DNA from: Ilyonectria destructans
Lineage: Eukaryota; Ascomycota; Sordariomycetes; Hypocreales; Nectriaceae
Assembly: GCA_020740775.1 (NCBI GenBank)
Contig: JAHEWK010000010.1
Coordinates: 1,922,001-1,986,000, forward strand
Reading direction: 5' to 3'
Length of the DNA: 64,000 nucleotides
Shown here in pieces: positions 53,202 through 64,000 of this stretch. Position 1 is the first letter of the stretch. Every line of letters starts with the position of its first letter. A program made the position numbers and the translations under genes. Under the pieces are notes generated by a model, which saw only the letters and a list, made by a program, of their open reading frames with translations, was not told where the DNA came from and did no database searches.

Positions 53202-55363
53202 ATGATGCGCCGCAGTACTCTCCGATCACGACTGGGGTGCTCTCGGTGCAAGCAAAGACGCGTGCGCTGCGACCAGAATCATCCAGTGTGCAACAACTGC
53301 TTGCGAATGAGTCTTGACTGTACCTACGAAACTCCGCCACCTCGTAAGAGAAAAGGAATACAGACTGGCCGGAGCGATGCATCAGGGCGTGGTGTCGCTA
53401 TTGAGAGCTCATCAGGCCAGGAGTTTGTCGTTGATTCAGTCCCCCAAGATGACGAGGTTACGTCCTCGTCAGCTGGATCATTTCTCGGTCCCAGCCTCGC
53501 CAACCAGAACGAGTCTCGAAACCCTTGGGATCAACCAGACTTCCTTTCTGGCGTGGACCCATCGATCTGTCCGGCGGACTTCAATATCCTCTATGACATG
53601 TCGTACCTGGAGCAACCGTTCCCGAGCTTCTCCTTCTCAGACTTGGACCTCGGCAACCGTGGACCTTCTCAACCGAGTCCGACTGAGACGCTTCTACAGG
53701 ATGAACCTATGGGGCCAAGCATTGGAGAGGAGTCTTGCGGTTCCCGACGTGATGGAGATGTGGGAGGCTATTTGCAAGGATCCCTCGAAGACGGCCACGA
53801 CGTGGCGTTGGCTACGTCGCCACCAGTTCAACCGAATATCAGAACTTTCCTACAATCATATTTCTGTAGTGACGTATCGCCCCCAGCATCGCTTCTTTCC
53901 ATGGACCGCTCGGGATGGCACAGGTTACGAAATCACCTACTTCGCACGGCGAAGAAAAATGAGTCTGCAAACCATGCGATCCTTGCCGTCTCGGAGCTCT
54001 ACGCTGAACAGAATACAACTTCAAACCCTCGACTCGGCGACAGACCCCACCAACTCGACGCGGTTCAATTGCACGAGCTGGCATGCCAGGAGCTCGGCGT
54101 TGATGTGCAGCCCGTTGGGTTTGATGCAGAAACCCAAAACGCTCTGCTTGTCACAATCTTCTGCTTGGCGTGGTTCCAGGTGAGTGAGTGCTCCCGTAGG
54201 AAGCATAGCAAGTGATATTGATCAGCCAGACTGTGTGCGATGATAGTTATGCCAGCCAGGCACGTTTCCCTCAAGACATGGCCAAAACGGTTATCACCAG
54301 TACGGGAAAATGGTACCCCCAGTCGAGACTAATCTTGAAGTGCCTCAATTCTATTGACGCAAAAACATCACATATGGGAGGCAGACAACTGCTATGCCCT
54401 GCCTCTCTTGATGTCGCATTTGAACATCGCTTCGAGTGCGAGAATCAAGCGGAGGATGAGGCTGACGATGAAAGCGATGTCTATGTCCCTCCTGAAACGT
54501 CAACCACCAACCAATGGCTGCAGAGAGATAGTTATGTTTCGACGTCAAGTCCCTGGGCTACCTCCACCCAGACTGGGCTGTCTACCCTGCCTCGGATCAT
54601 CAAAATGAACGTTTTCAACGCCATTCTTCAACCTGGACTGGAGTTTCACATCGTCTCCCAGCGATACAGCCGACGGATCTCCTCTTACGAAAGCCACCAC
54701 CGCACAAGGGGTACGGCAGAAGACGAGTATGAGGTTGTAACGGCATGCAAGCAGCTCGAGCTTGAGCTGAACGACCTGTGGAGGCGACGACCTCGAGTGC
54801 TGGAAATAACTATGGCCGAGCTGTCAGAAATCGTCTGTGAGGACGTCGCACGGTCGGCAATTAGTCTCTTTTGCGTCTACGTCGTCACGTTTTGGGCACA
54901 CTTTGTATACATACATCGAACGGCGTGGTGGGACTTGCCCCTCTCAAATACTGCCAAGCACGCATTAGACATTATGTGGCGGACAATGCGTCGGGCAATC
55001 AACCAGCCTGAGGAAGTTCCAGTTGAGAGGCCTTCAGAGCCGGATCCTTCAGAGCCAGATTCTTCAGAGGCCAGACATATGCTCCACCCCGGCGTAATGT
55101 GGGCGCTGATGCTCTTCGGCTCTGAGTGCCAACACGTCTATCAGCAAGAATGGGCAGTGGCCCAAATTAGATTGATCGGAACAGGTCCCTCGAGACCATC
55201 TGGCATATCGGGCAGCTCATCGCCAGAAATCCGCGCTCAGAATGCACTCCGGGCATCGACTCTGCTTCAGGAGCTGATCCGACGACAAACGCAGTCTCAC
55301 AAACGCCTTCACTGGGAGGAGTTATCAATTGAACTTTTTGCATGTCACTTTTTAATAATATAA
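53202..55363 (+). CDS. Zn2Cys6 transcription factor, fungal_trans-like
   Basis: Exons join(53202..54179,54230..55363); a 50-nt intron (GTGAGT...GCCAG), phase 0; 703 aa. The first in-frame ATG (53202) places the zinc cluster at residues 14-40: GCSRCKQRRVRCDQNHPVC followed by NNCLRMSLDC, spacing C-x2-C-x6-C-x6-C-x2-C-x6-C. An acidic, Ser/Pro-rich middle follows. The C-terminal half is helical (AKKNESANHAILAVSELYA, LVTIFCLAWFQ, LFCVYVVTFWAHF), as in the fungal-specific C-terminal domain of sterol-regulator-like Zn2Cys6 proteins. An Asp/Pro/Ser repeat (PSEPDPSEPDSSEA) is unusual. It lies next to the transporter, so it may control the GH94-like/transporter pair. Confidence 0.92.
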
Positions 55364-55733
55364 GAACAGTGGAGTAGGTGAGTGTCCGGGTGTTTTATAT
55401 GACTACTGGTATCTTATTGTAGCTTAAGCTGTAATATTTAGCTTCATTAGCTAACTTATTAATTTCCTCTATAAAGCTAATTAGGAATAGAGTTCAAGTA
55501 AGTGTAACTTATAGATATGCTTGACAAGAATATATTAAGCAGCTTCTAAGATAATATTTTATTTCTCTTATGTTTTTATACAGTTATTGGAAGATAACCC
55601 ATTATTATTAAACCTCTAATTAAGTAATATCCTGAACTTAGTCAGAAGGGGGGTCTGATAAGCTCAAACATTCAGTACAGTACTTGAGTCTATTAATCTA
55701 AAATGGCTCCGATATCAATGTCAAGTTAATCTA
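55364..55733. other. AT-rich intergenic stretch between convergent genes
   Basis: 370 bp of AT-rich sequence (many TTATTA, TAATTA, ATAATATT runs) between two 3' ends. Possibly a RIP-like mutated relic or simply 3' UTR sequence; no coding potential. Confidence 0.45.
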
Positions 55734-58700
55734 TCAAACGAGTCTAATAGATATTTTTTCTGCCCTGTCCTCCTTCAAGATTGTTTGAAATTTTATACTT
55801 GACTCCATGTCACTATTTCCGAAAGCTGTGCTTCGCAAGCCAACTCGTCGAAAAACATTCCCATTCTTGCCTGCCACCTTTCTCATCAACAGCTGCACCT
55901 TGTACGCCGACTCTCCATTCAAATTTTCCGACTTCGTGCACCAGCGCCCCTTATATGGCTGGGATGGCTGGGCCGGGCCGACCTCGATTAGATCCAGGTA
56001 CCAGAGCTCGACGTCGCCATCTTTTATTCCTCTGTCGTTGCAGTCAAAGAAGAGCCTACGCACAGGTTCCCATTTCTTTTCCTCGTGGTCGAAGTATGAT
56101 TCAACCTCGTCTTCTACCCCACTGCCGCTGTGAAGCTCTTTAAACGCTCCCGAGCGTGGGTTGCGCAGGAGATTGATGCGTCCTACCCGACCTCGGAGTC
56201 TGAGGGCACCCGTGACGCGGCTCTGCGCGGTCGAGATATGTACGTCGTCCATTGAGACATCAGATATAAGGGAGCGCTTTTCCCTGTCGCCAGTTCGAGC
56301 CAGCCAAAACGTCACCGGCGCGCCCGGATGTGATGCCCACGTCCATGATGCTGTCACAGCAGTAGTCGTAGAAGTCGTTGCGCCGGTTAAGTCGGGACTA
56401 GGTGTCCTCAGCTCCCAGCAAAGACTTTCAATGAACCAATCGCCATCCCACAAGCCTCCTACAAACCTCGAGCCAAGGTGTGGCGCCATATAGGTCGAGA
56501 TGCCAAGAAACGCCGGTAGGCAATCCGACGGGCGACTCAGCGAGCGGTCCCCCGTGTACTGCATGAGTAGGTCCTGCCATGCTTCGAACGTCCTCAACTG
56601 AGACAACCATACCGTCTCTAGCTCTGAACCAAGACCCCGGACAATGAGTCGCTGCTCACGGGCTTTCTCACGGACTTCCTCTTTCTCACCGACACTGCCG
56701 TGTTGTGACGTTTTGACTGGATAAGTCGTGAGCTTAATGGGCGCTGCCTCGGTGGTGTATAGTGATAGACATTCCCATTGGAGCATGCCAGCGCCGAAGT
56801 ATAGAGTGCGTGTGCTGAGCACCTGCTCCTGTAGACTCCAGCCGCGCGAATGGACGGGTCCCTTGTACGGAGCTTCGCGGTCCAGCCAAAGAGGTTGAAG
56901 CACACATATTTGTGGTGACTTGGCCATTTCTTCATCCATATCTGTATCCTTGGCTTGCTGCATTTGCGGGCGGTGAATCCTGCTGAGCCGCATAGCGGGG
57001 AGTGGCACTGGCTTGGGCTGTCGGACGCATCGCGGCTGGAACAGCCCATCCGTGGTGCTCGATGAAACTAGGCTTGACAGCGTAAGTGTAGCGCGTGCGT
57101 AGATGCTGCCCATCTGGGCGGCTTCGCGGGCCCAATCCTCCTCATCGTCCTGGATAATACAGAGCGCATCTACCCATAGATATTGAATTCCCATGGCCCT
57201 CGTGGCCAAGACAGCATGATGAATAGTGGCCGGGAGAGTGTGGATAGGAATTGACACCATGTGGTTTTGAATTGTGCTTTTCGTGGTTTTCAGAGCTGGT
57301 GTAGTCCCCCAACAGTATGACAGAACGCAGTAAGGTGCCTTGGTCCCCTGTGTCTCGAGCAAGAACGGTTCTGATGTTTCATCACCAACACAGATAATTC
57401 TGGTGGGAAGATTGGGAGCATCGCGTGGGATGGCTGCTTGGCATGATGAATGGTATGGGGAGGACTGGCAGTCCTGGAACCAGCCCTGAGCTGTTCGCAA
57501 AGTGCTGCTTGCTCCAGTGCCTCTCGTGGCCTTCGCCTCCAGATGGAATAGTTCCGAGCAGGCCATTTCTATACATATCGACTGTATTAGTATATTGGGC
57601 TCATTGGGTTGGAATTTTCAGCGCTTACGTACCCTCAAAGCTACTCACATGAATGCTTCGTCGCATAAGCCAATAACCCTGATAGTACAAGAACAACATC
57701 CCGCTACCGTCGAAGTGAACTTTGACCGATGGCGAGACATCTGGGGAATGGCAGCCGCGTCTGAGGTTATTAAACCAAGGCGAATCGGGAAGATGTTGGA
57801 GCGGATTGACCACGCAAGGGTGGGAGGGCAAACTGGCATCTAGTACGTCGGCAAACATACCACACATAGGACAACCTTGGTCGGCCGATGTCTGTAGAGC
57901 CTCCAAAGAAGGCCATGCGAGAATGGCCTCTTCTTCTGGGCGCTCAAAACCAGAATACGCAGGCTCAACCGCTTCTTGCAATTCCCAGCAGCGAGTACAG
58001 AATGAAGCCAGAGGTTGTGGCGGCGGGCATTGAGCCAAGTTGCGGAGTATATCGAAGAAAACATGGATAATATTCCTGGCGAGCTCCGGGTGCGACTCGG
58101 CTGCTAGGAGAGCCGTTTGGCACTGGTCTTGGTCCAAGATGTGATGGTAAACCTGAAGGCAGTCGGCCGGGGGGGACACATCCCCCAAGGACGCATAGCA
58201 GAGTAGCTGCTTTGCAAGTTCCTTAGTGAAAGGATCCTTGCTGCGAGGAGGAATTGAAGGCTTTGCGCCATGCTGAAGGAGTATTGTAAGCGCTGGCCAT
58301 TGTTGGTCCAGCAGCGCGAGGTCTAACAAATGCCACCCATCAGAAGAAGCAATATTTGTTGATGCTCCGCCTTCGAGTAGAGTGCGCAAAAGCGGTACAT
58401 GACCAAAGAAGAGTGCCAAGGGCAAGGCCATCAGGCCGCCACAACTTGTTATCTCTTGGCTTCTCTCTGAAGTGTGGTCTTGCACCGTCTGCGCCATCGT
58501 TGAGGCATCTAGGTCCGCGCCATGGGTAACAAGGAACTGGACAGTCGCCTCACATGAATGACGCTGGTCGCTGGTGGGAAATACCGTCTTGCTCAAGAAT
58601 TCATTATTATCAACACCAAACGCAATAACAGCCTCATGAAGTGCTGTCTTGCCCAAGGCATTGCGACCGTTGACATCGGCTCCATTTTCCAATAACAAAG

Positions 58701-59022
58701 ACGCCGAGTCAAAATCTTTCATGAAGAGTGCGCGATGCAGGGGCGTGTTCCAGTGAGGCCATGCGAGCTGGTGCTTGACCCCGTAATGCAAGTTTGGTGC
58801 CCATTCAGCAATGTCTTCAGGTAGGAGCATTGTGTTTGGGTCCAGCCCAGCCTCAAGTGCCTCCCGCAACAGGTCGACCTCGCCCGTTTTGCGGAATTTA
58901 AAGAGGATCTCGCTGTCAGATAGACGTCGGGGATACCGCTCCATAACCTCCCCATCGGGACGCGTCGGGGTCGACAAGTTTTCGGGGCGGGAAATGTCAT
59001 ATCGCAGCTTGTCCCACATCAT
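55734..59022 (-). CDS. Ankyrin-repeat / HET-domain fusion protein
   Basis: Exons complement(join(55734..57568,57633..59022)); the 64-nt intron (GTACGT, TACTAAT branch, TATAG) fuses what look like two genes in phase 1; 1074 aa. Residues about 20-270 contain ankyrin repeats (NTPLHRALFMKDFDSASLLL, ENGADVNGRNALGKTALHEA, HGAKPSIPP). A Cys-rich pre-HET segment follows (SADQGCPMCGMFADVL). The HET core occupies about 540-715: YCVLSYCWG, the LPATIHHAVLATRAMGIQYL block, WVDALCIIQDD and RGWSLQEQVLSTRTLYFG. HET domains trigger heterokaryon-incompatibility cell death or related self/non-self responses; the usual partner at the N-terminus is variable. Having ankyrin repeats on the N-terminal side is the less common order. 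The upstream TTG-initiated extension was not used; the first ATG is 59022. Confidence 0.9.
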
Positions 59023-59893
59023 GTGGAAGTGCAGAATGATGAGTGTAGGATGATGGCGGTGACGATTATTCAATCACATTCATTGCCCTCCTCAGCCTAT
59101 TTATGTTTTGTTGGCTGACATCTCGGCATATGGACTTCTAAGAATAGCAGTTCTTAGCTGAAACAGCAGTTTGCCTCGCCAATGTTATTATCTACTTAGC
59201 TTTTCCAATCAGGCTAGTCCAAGGAACTCATGCGCACGAAAGTTGCCATGGATTCGTCATCGACGCTGCGGCTGAGTTGACGCCCGGCCCGGAGGATCTT
59301 GCATCATGTTAATTACAGTCAGGGGAATGTGGGGCTTCTGGGAGATGTCAACAAGAAACGTAGAACTGTAAATAGCCTAACGCACCTGGCGTTATGAGGT
59401 CAGTCCTCCCAGGCCGAATAAATTCCATTCATTCACTCAACCCTGGCCCGATAACCCTCTCTGATCAACCCTGGTTTGACCGTCGCTCCCCTGACCTCCA
59501 GTCGTCGTGTTGATTGGGAGAGACCCTTGCGACGATGGAACCTGTTTGACGTATTGGCTTGATGAGGTGGCGTTCTGTTGAAGAGCGTGCCCGTCTTGCG
59601 ACTGGCTATTCATCCGCGTCTTGTCAGGACTTTTTCTCTGGTTACCACATTGTAGTCTAATATCTGTCAACTCTGGTGGTTGTGATGATTCCTCGTTTTT
59701 GCATTTTCCCTTGCTGCCACTCCTCTTAACTGCGACCCCAACAAGCCCCGCAGTTCGCAGTCAGTCCATCAGCCGTTTCCGGGTGTGTTTACTAGCATTA
59801 GAAGCCATGAGAATGAGGTGGCCAAGAGCGAAACAAGCAGTTTTGAGTTTGCAACAGCTCGCTCAACATTAGCGGATAGCCATAGCGTTGCCA
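59023..59893. other. Intergenic, ambiguous short ORFs on both strands
   Basis: About 870 bp. A minus-strand ORF (59437-59670) rich in Gln/Ser/Gly and a plus-strand ORF (59621-59872) overlap. Neither has a known motif. A GTGTGT donor and ATTAG acceptor could link the plus ORF in phase to the acidic ORF that follows, but this is weak. Confidence 0.35.
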
Positions 59894-60253
59894 ATGCGAT
59901 CTAGCAACCCGCTGGATCCCCGAGGCTCAGAAGTTGCTGGAAGTGGTCATGACGTATCAAAAACCAACGATAGAACTTGGCATCAACGTGAGGCCGTTCA
60001 GACCACTGCTGCATTCGGCCAAGATACTGGTCTGGCGCTTTCTTATTCTACCAATACCGTCCCGGAGTTTGTTAATAGTTTCAATCTTTCTGACCAGAGC
60101 TCCACTTGGGTGTCACTCGACAATACCGACTTTGTGAATGATTTTTCTGACTGGTCAAACTTGGACGTTGCTGGCATATTTGGCGATCAAATTATAGAAA
60201 ATGATGCACAGAATGTCTTCGGGGACTTCTTTTTGGACACTACATCTAGCTAG
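59894..60253 (+). CDS. Hypothetical acidic protein, possibly a 3' exon or relic
   Basis: 119 codons from the ATG at 59894. The C-terminal half is acidic and aromatic (FVNDFSDWSNLDVAGIFGDQ, DAQNVFGDFFLDTTSS), like an activation domain at the end of a transcription factor. No DNA-binding part is visible upstream. It may be the last exon of an unrecognised gene, a relic, or chance. The 3' end is close to the convergent DUF2264 gene. Confidence 0.35.
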   Translation: MRSSNPLDPRGSEVAGSGHDVSKTNDRTWHQREAVQTTAAFGQDTGLALSYSTNTVPEFVNSFNLSDQSSTWVSLDNTDFVNDFSDWSNLDVAGIFGDQIIENDAQNVFGDFFLDTTSS

Positions 60254-60347
60254 CAAAAAGAGGACCGCTATTTAACCAAGCCTAGTAACTTGGGTTTCTT
60301 TTTGCAAGTTATATCCCCTGAACTTAAATTACAACACATTTAGTATT

Positions 60348-62530
60348 CTATTCATCACCAATGCTCCATTTTCCCAGGCTGTCCAACTTTATTTTGGGTC
60401 TTCGATTCCAAAGCTGGTTGATTTGCGATTGCTGTAGGTTCCAAGACGATGCTGCGAATACTCCTGATACCACGACTCGATTTAACCCTTCTCTTTTCTT
60501 AGTATTTTCTGCCGCGGCTCTGTAATCCAGTTCAAAGCAATTCTTTATGGATGGAATAAAGGTTCTTTGTGAGATCAAGTTGGTGTTCGGATCTGCCTCG
60601 ATAAGAAACCCTTTACTGTTCGCTGGCGGCAGGATGGCCCCTTCAAGGTTGAAGTTTGAGCAGAATTCAGGACTGGTCAAATCTACGATGCCGCTTGTTC
60701 CAGCTTTTGACATCACCAAAGTGCTTGACTGGTCATTCCACCACCCATCACAAGCATCTTTTGATGGGGGGCCGGGTAGTTGAGGGACATGATATCCAGC
60801 TGAGGTGAGTGCCGAGACCGCGAATGATGTATCAACGACCTGGACATTTGTGCACCACGGCACGTCCGCTAACGATTCCAGGCCTCGTACTTGATGTACT
60901 CGGATGTGCCAGCCCGGGAAGTGTTGCACCACTGGGATGAGAGTGGTCTCGATCTCGAGGTTAAGGTAGGTGAACGGTTTCCACACACTCACAAGCGATG
61001 GCACCGTCTGCTGTATCCCCTGCCCCATATCGAGGGACAATGGTTCAATTCGAACGTTGAATGGCTTCCATCTGACTTTCCATGTCTCGCCATCATCAAG
61101 ACTCAAGCTCAATGTGCTATCGGGGGCCATTTGGTGCAAGGATGGACCGGTCGGTACGCTAAAGGCAAATGCCGACGAGTACGCAAACTTTCCATACTTG
61201 GCCTCTCTGGCTTTGAAACTTTTTGTAGTCATCTGACCCGACGATAAGAGGAAATGGTGCTCTGGCGAAGTGCATAAAATGTGTCTCGGGGGCCAGTTGA
61301 CTTGTACCAGGCTCAGCGGGTGCGCCTTTAGCTGTTTGGGGATAGTGAGGGCCGCCATTGGATGTGGTTGCTCCTCGCAAGTCCAAAATGGATGAGATTC
61401 AGGGACACCAAGGACCACAAAGCTCTTGAGGCACCAATACACGGATTGCGGCGAGTTATAGTCCTCGGCGAGGTACATGTTGGGATACGTAAAGCCAATA
61501 TTCAGAGTGCCGTCTGAGTTGAATATGTCGGGATGCTTGGCCCACCATCGAAGATGTCGCAAAAGCATTCCCTTGACGGATCCGGGGCTATCCATTGGGG
61601 CGGGGAGTTGAATATCTGCCAGAGCGACGGCGGCCCAGAAGGCAGCAAAGGCAAACCTGTATGTCATGCTGCGTCCGTGAGGGATTGCCGCGCCTGTAAG
61701 GAGTCAGATCACGTCCTATGAGAACATACGTAAAAGGTGGCAGTATCCATACCATTGACATCAAAATATCGCCAAAATCGAGTCGAAAATTCTCTTGCCT
61801 GCTGGCTATACCGCTCGACCCTCTCCTCATCTCCCTGTGAGAAACACACATAGAGTAGCTGAGCAAATTGTATGGCAAAGCTGCCAGAGTAATAGTCGGC
61901 CTGCTTTCTTTCGTCCCCCCACACCCCGTCCGAGGACCACCCTTCTCCAAGATAGAACTGGTCGAGAAGAGCAAAGTCTTGGTCGGTTCTTTGTTTGAGC
62001 TCACTCTGTGGCACCCCAAGCACCTTGGACAAGGCCAGATTGACGAGGATTCGGAACCAGCGCCAATTGTTCTTCGGCATAGCGTGGTGGTTAATCTGCA
62101 AAAGCCATCTCTTGAGGTTTTCCTTCGAGTTTTCGCTCAGCATGGCTGTCGCGTCTTCTGGTGCGGTCAGAAGTGCAAAGGCAATCGACTCCATCTCAAC
62201 CATGCGCTGGTCGCAGGGTCCAATATCACCCCAAAAATCGGGATTTCCGGGATCAACACCAGCCTGAAGCCCGCTCAGCCATGATTCGAGACCTGAAGCA
62301 CCCGAAGTTGAATTCTCAAGAATGGCAGTAATTGCCCAAAGAGGACGTGCAAATCCCTCAAGTTGGGCGGCAACATCGTCAAAAGCCGCAAAGGTGGATG
62401 GTCTGATCTTCACACGGGCACCGGTCGATGACTTGTATGGAATAAGTGGTTGTACCAATGCCGTAGCCGCGCGAAGAAGGTCGGAGCGAGATTGGAACGG
62501 ATTATCCGTGAAGCCAGTAAGTCCAGCCAT
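60348..62530 (-). CDS. DUF2264 domain protein
   Basis: Exons complement(join(60348..61693,61753..62530)); the 59-nt intron (GTATGG...TTACAG) restores the signature [16 protein letters not shown] into [11 protein letters not shown], a DUF2264 hallmark; 707 aa. Start at 62530 ([20 protein letters not shown]). Other family blocks: [49 protein letters not shown] and [18 protein letters not shown] in the alpha-helical barrel half, then a beta-rich C-terminal domain ([32 protein letters not shown]). No signal peptide is evident. DUF2264 proteins are thought to be carbohydrate-active and often lie near uronate or pectin enzymes. The divergent neighbour here is a GH88 gene. Confidence 0.9.
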
Positions 62531-63101
62531 GACAGAAGGATGACCAATTCGTTGATCTAGTCTATTCCAGCGGGACCATGAATGCTTAAGACAATAATGA
62601 TGAATTACATCGGAAAGCGGGGTTCCAGATTGAGAATTCAATTTCTGATAACTGGATAAGTAACGCTCTCGGCCACTTGTTGAACCGGGTCTCAGCGTAG
62701 GGGAAAACTGGCTTGTGGTGTCAAGACGAAGAACATCTGTGGTGACTTTGCATCTGGGTCCCTGCGGAAATCGGACCGAGGAAAACGGGCTCGGGGTAAC
62801 ACGCACTCCGACCAATAGAATCGATGAACAGGTCAATCGTGCCGAGAAATTTATTCGGTTAATATATCACGGACAACGGCCTAATCTTGACCCGAGGCGA
62901 GCTTGGTCTGGCCATTTGACCAGGAAATGACGAAACGATCCGCCGACAATTGCGCATGTGAAAACATTGGGATAAAGTGAACAAACCTCCCCTTCAATTT
63001 AGCCAATTTCCTTAAAGCCCACCGGCATTTATTTACGCCACTTTTGTCGCCTAAAAGCAGTGTTAGGATCCAAATTCGCAAACACAAGCGCCCACTACAA
63101 A
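62531..63101. promoter_or_regulatory. Divergent promoter of the DUF2264 and GH88 genes
   Basis: 571 bp separate the two start codons, so both genes draw on this region. No gene recognised; no operator singled out. Confidence 0.45.
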
Positions 63102-64000
63102 ATGGACCCAGCCATCACCACGAACCCTGCTTCGTCCAATCCAAGCATAGCATCAGAATCTGTACAACAAGATCCAAGCCCAAATCGGAGTCGAACTGCG
63201 AGTGATACATCCTGGTCTGACGATGCAGGCCACCCTGAAGCACATCATCCGGATCTTCGAACCGAAACTCTCCGGGGCATGCTCTCGGAGTTGTTTAGCG
63301 AAAACATAGCCGCCAAGGTTTGCAGAACCGGTACCAAGTATTTGCATGCAAACAGTGGCTCAACTGGGTTACTAGAAATACCGCAAGCGTTCCCAGAAAT
63401 AGTGCCACAAGAAGGGCCCTCAGCTGGTCAGTGGGAGCTACGCGACGCGGATTTCTGGACTTGTGGTTTCTTTCCCGGGACATTGTACGGTCTCCTTGAA
63501 AGAAGCATCAAGTATCCGCATATGATGGGACTGGACGGCCCACAGCCAAAACAGAGTCTTGTCAAGCTTCGCGCACAGCTTGCAACGCTAAGCAAAACGT
63601 GGTCATGGCCGCTGCACAATATGGCAAAACGGACCGACACACATGACATCGGCTTCATTATAATGCCGGCTCTGAAAAGAGAATGGGAATTGACAGGCGA
63701 TGAACGGAGCCTGCAGTCCATTGTTCAAGCAGCTAGAAGCTTGGCTACGAGATACGTTCCTTCAGCTAGGGCTATCCGCAGCTGGGATTGTCTCCTGAAG
63801 AAAGACATAACGGTTACAGACATGGACGAGAATCTCCTCGTTATAATCGATAGTCTGTGCAATCTAGACTTGTTATTCTACGCGTCGGCACACAGCGGAG
63901 ATGACACACTCAGCTCGGTGGCAGCTAGCCATGCTCGCACCATGCTCAAGACGCACTTGCGGCCAGAGGCATCGACAAGTCTGGCCAAAGGTAGATATAG
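63102..64000 (+). CDS. GH88 unsaturated glucuronyl hydrolase (3' end beyond the window)
   Basis: Open from ATG 63102 to the right edge, about 299 codons seen. After a Ser/Asp-rich lead (residues 1-55) the (alpha/alpha)6 barrel begins. Signatures of GH88 are DFWTCGFFPGTLYGLLE (about 119-135) and THDIGFIIMPALKREWELTG (about 185-204), with the catalytic-acid Asp in the HDIGF motif. SLATRYVPSARAIRSWD and a second Asp-containing segment (VIIDSLCNLDLLFYAS) follow in order. No signal peptide is apparent. The enzyme removes the unsaturated uronic acid left at chain ends by polysaccharide lyases. A GTAGAT motif near the edge might begin an intron, but this cannot be tested here. Confidence 0.88.
   Translation, partial: MDPAITTNPASSNPSIASESVQQDPSPNRSRTASDTSWSDDAGHPEAHHPDLRTETLRGMLSELFSENIAAKVCRTGTKYLHANSGSTGLLEIPQAFPEIVPQEGPSAGQWELRDADFWTCGFFPGTLYGLLERSIKYPHMMGLDGPQPKQSLVKLRAQLATLSKTWSWPLHNMAKRTDTHDIGFIIMPALKREWELTGDERSLQSIVQAARSLATRYVPSARAIRSWDCLLKKDITVTDMDENLLVIIDSLCNLDLLFYASAHSGDDTLSSVAASHARTMLKTHLRPEASTSLAKGRY

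Noticed and set aside
55734..59022. Two separate genes (ankyrin protein and HET protein)
   Set aside because: A strong intron with a TACTAAT branch point joins them in frame and the pre-HET Cys motif lies in the ankyrin-side exon.

Overview
This window reads as nuclear DNA of a filamentous ascomycete (Pezizomycotina). Most genes are split by short GT-AG introns (44-109 nt) with CTAAC/CTGAC-type branch points. The families present (Zn2Cys6 regulators, a HET-domain protein, MFS sugar and ACS-family permeases, GH28, GH88, GH94-like and DUF2264 carbohydrate enzymes) are typical of that group. Genus cannot be fixed from sequence alone. Exon joins below were derived by hand from splice signals, reading-frame phase and family resemblance; no alignment or RNA evidence was available.

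Layout. 0-4.2 kb: a WD40 remnant, a duplicated GTPase tail, and two head-to-head AIG1-like GTPase genes with long coiled coils. 4.1-5.9 kb: a dead pogo/Fot1-type transposase beside a truncated, stop-riddled BAHD-type acyltransferase. 7.7-9.3 kb: an ammonium transporter. 11.4-17.1 kb: an MDR reductase, a zinc alcohol dehydrogenase with a 1-nt frameshift, and a Zn2Cys6 regulator. 17.3-18.5 kb: three tandem fold-back repeat elements. 19-20.3 kb: a metallophosphoesterase gene with one in-frame TGA. 21-22.6 kb: a GH28 endopolygalacturonase. 25.5-27.4 kb: a large secreted protein of unknown function. 27.7-30.3 kb: a polytopic membrane protein. 31.1-32.9 kb: a mucin-like single-pass surface protein with a cysteine-rich head.

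35.2-41.6 kb: a bicupin (quercetinase-like) and an alpha/beta hydrolase transcribed divergently from a shared 432-bp promoter, followed by a nine-exon Zn2Cys6 regulator; this looks like a small catabolic locus. 41.6-46.5 kb: 3' fragments of GH3, GH43/CBM-like and Fe-ADH genes around an intact ACS-family permease that carries an 11-nt micro-exon. 47.3-55.4 kb: a GH94-like phosphorylase-type enzyme with no introns and no signal peptide, diverging from a sugar/H+ symporter, then a Zn2Cys6 regulator. I read this as a candidate import-and-phosphorolysis module for an oligosaccharide. 55.7-59.0 kb: an ankyrin-HET fusion protein. 60.3-64 kb: DUF2264 and GH88 genes in divergent orientation, probably for uronate-containing polysaccharide breakdown; the GH88 gene runs off the right edge.

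The strongest candidates for something undescribed are the fold-back repeat array, the GH94-like/transporter/regulator module, the paired AIG1-like GTPases with the duplicated tail, and the DUF2264-GH88 pair.
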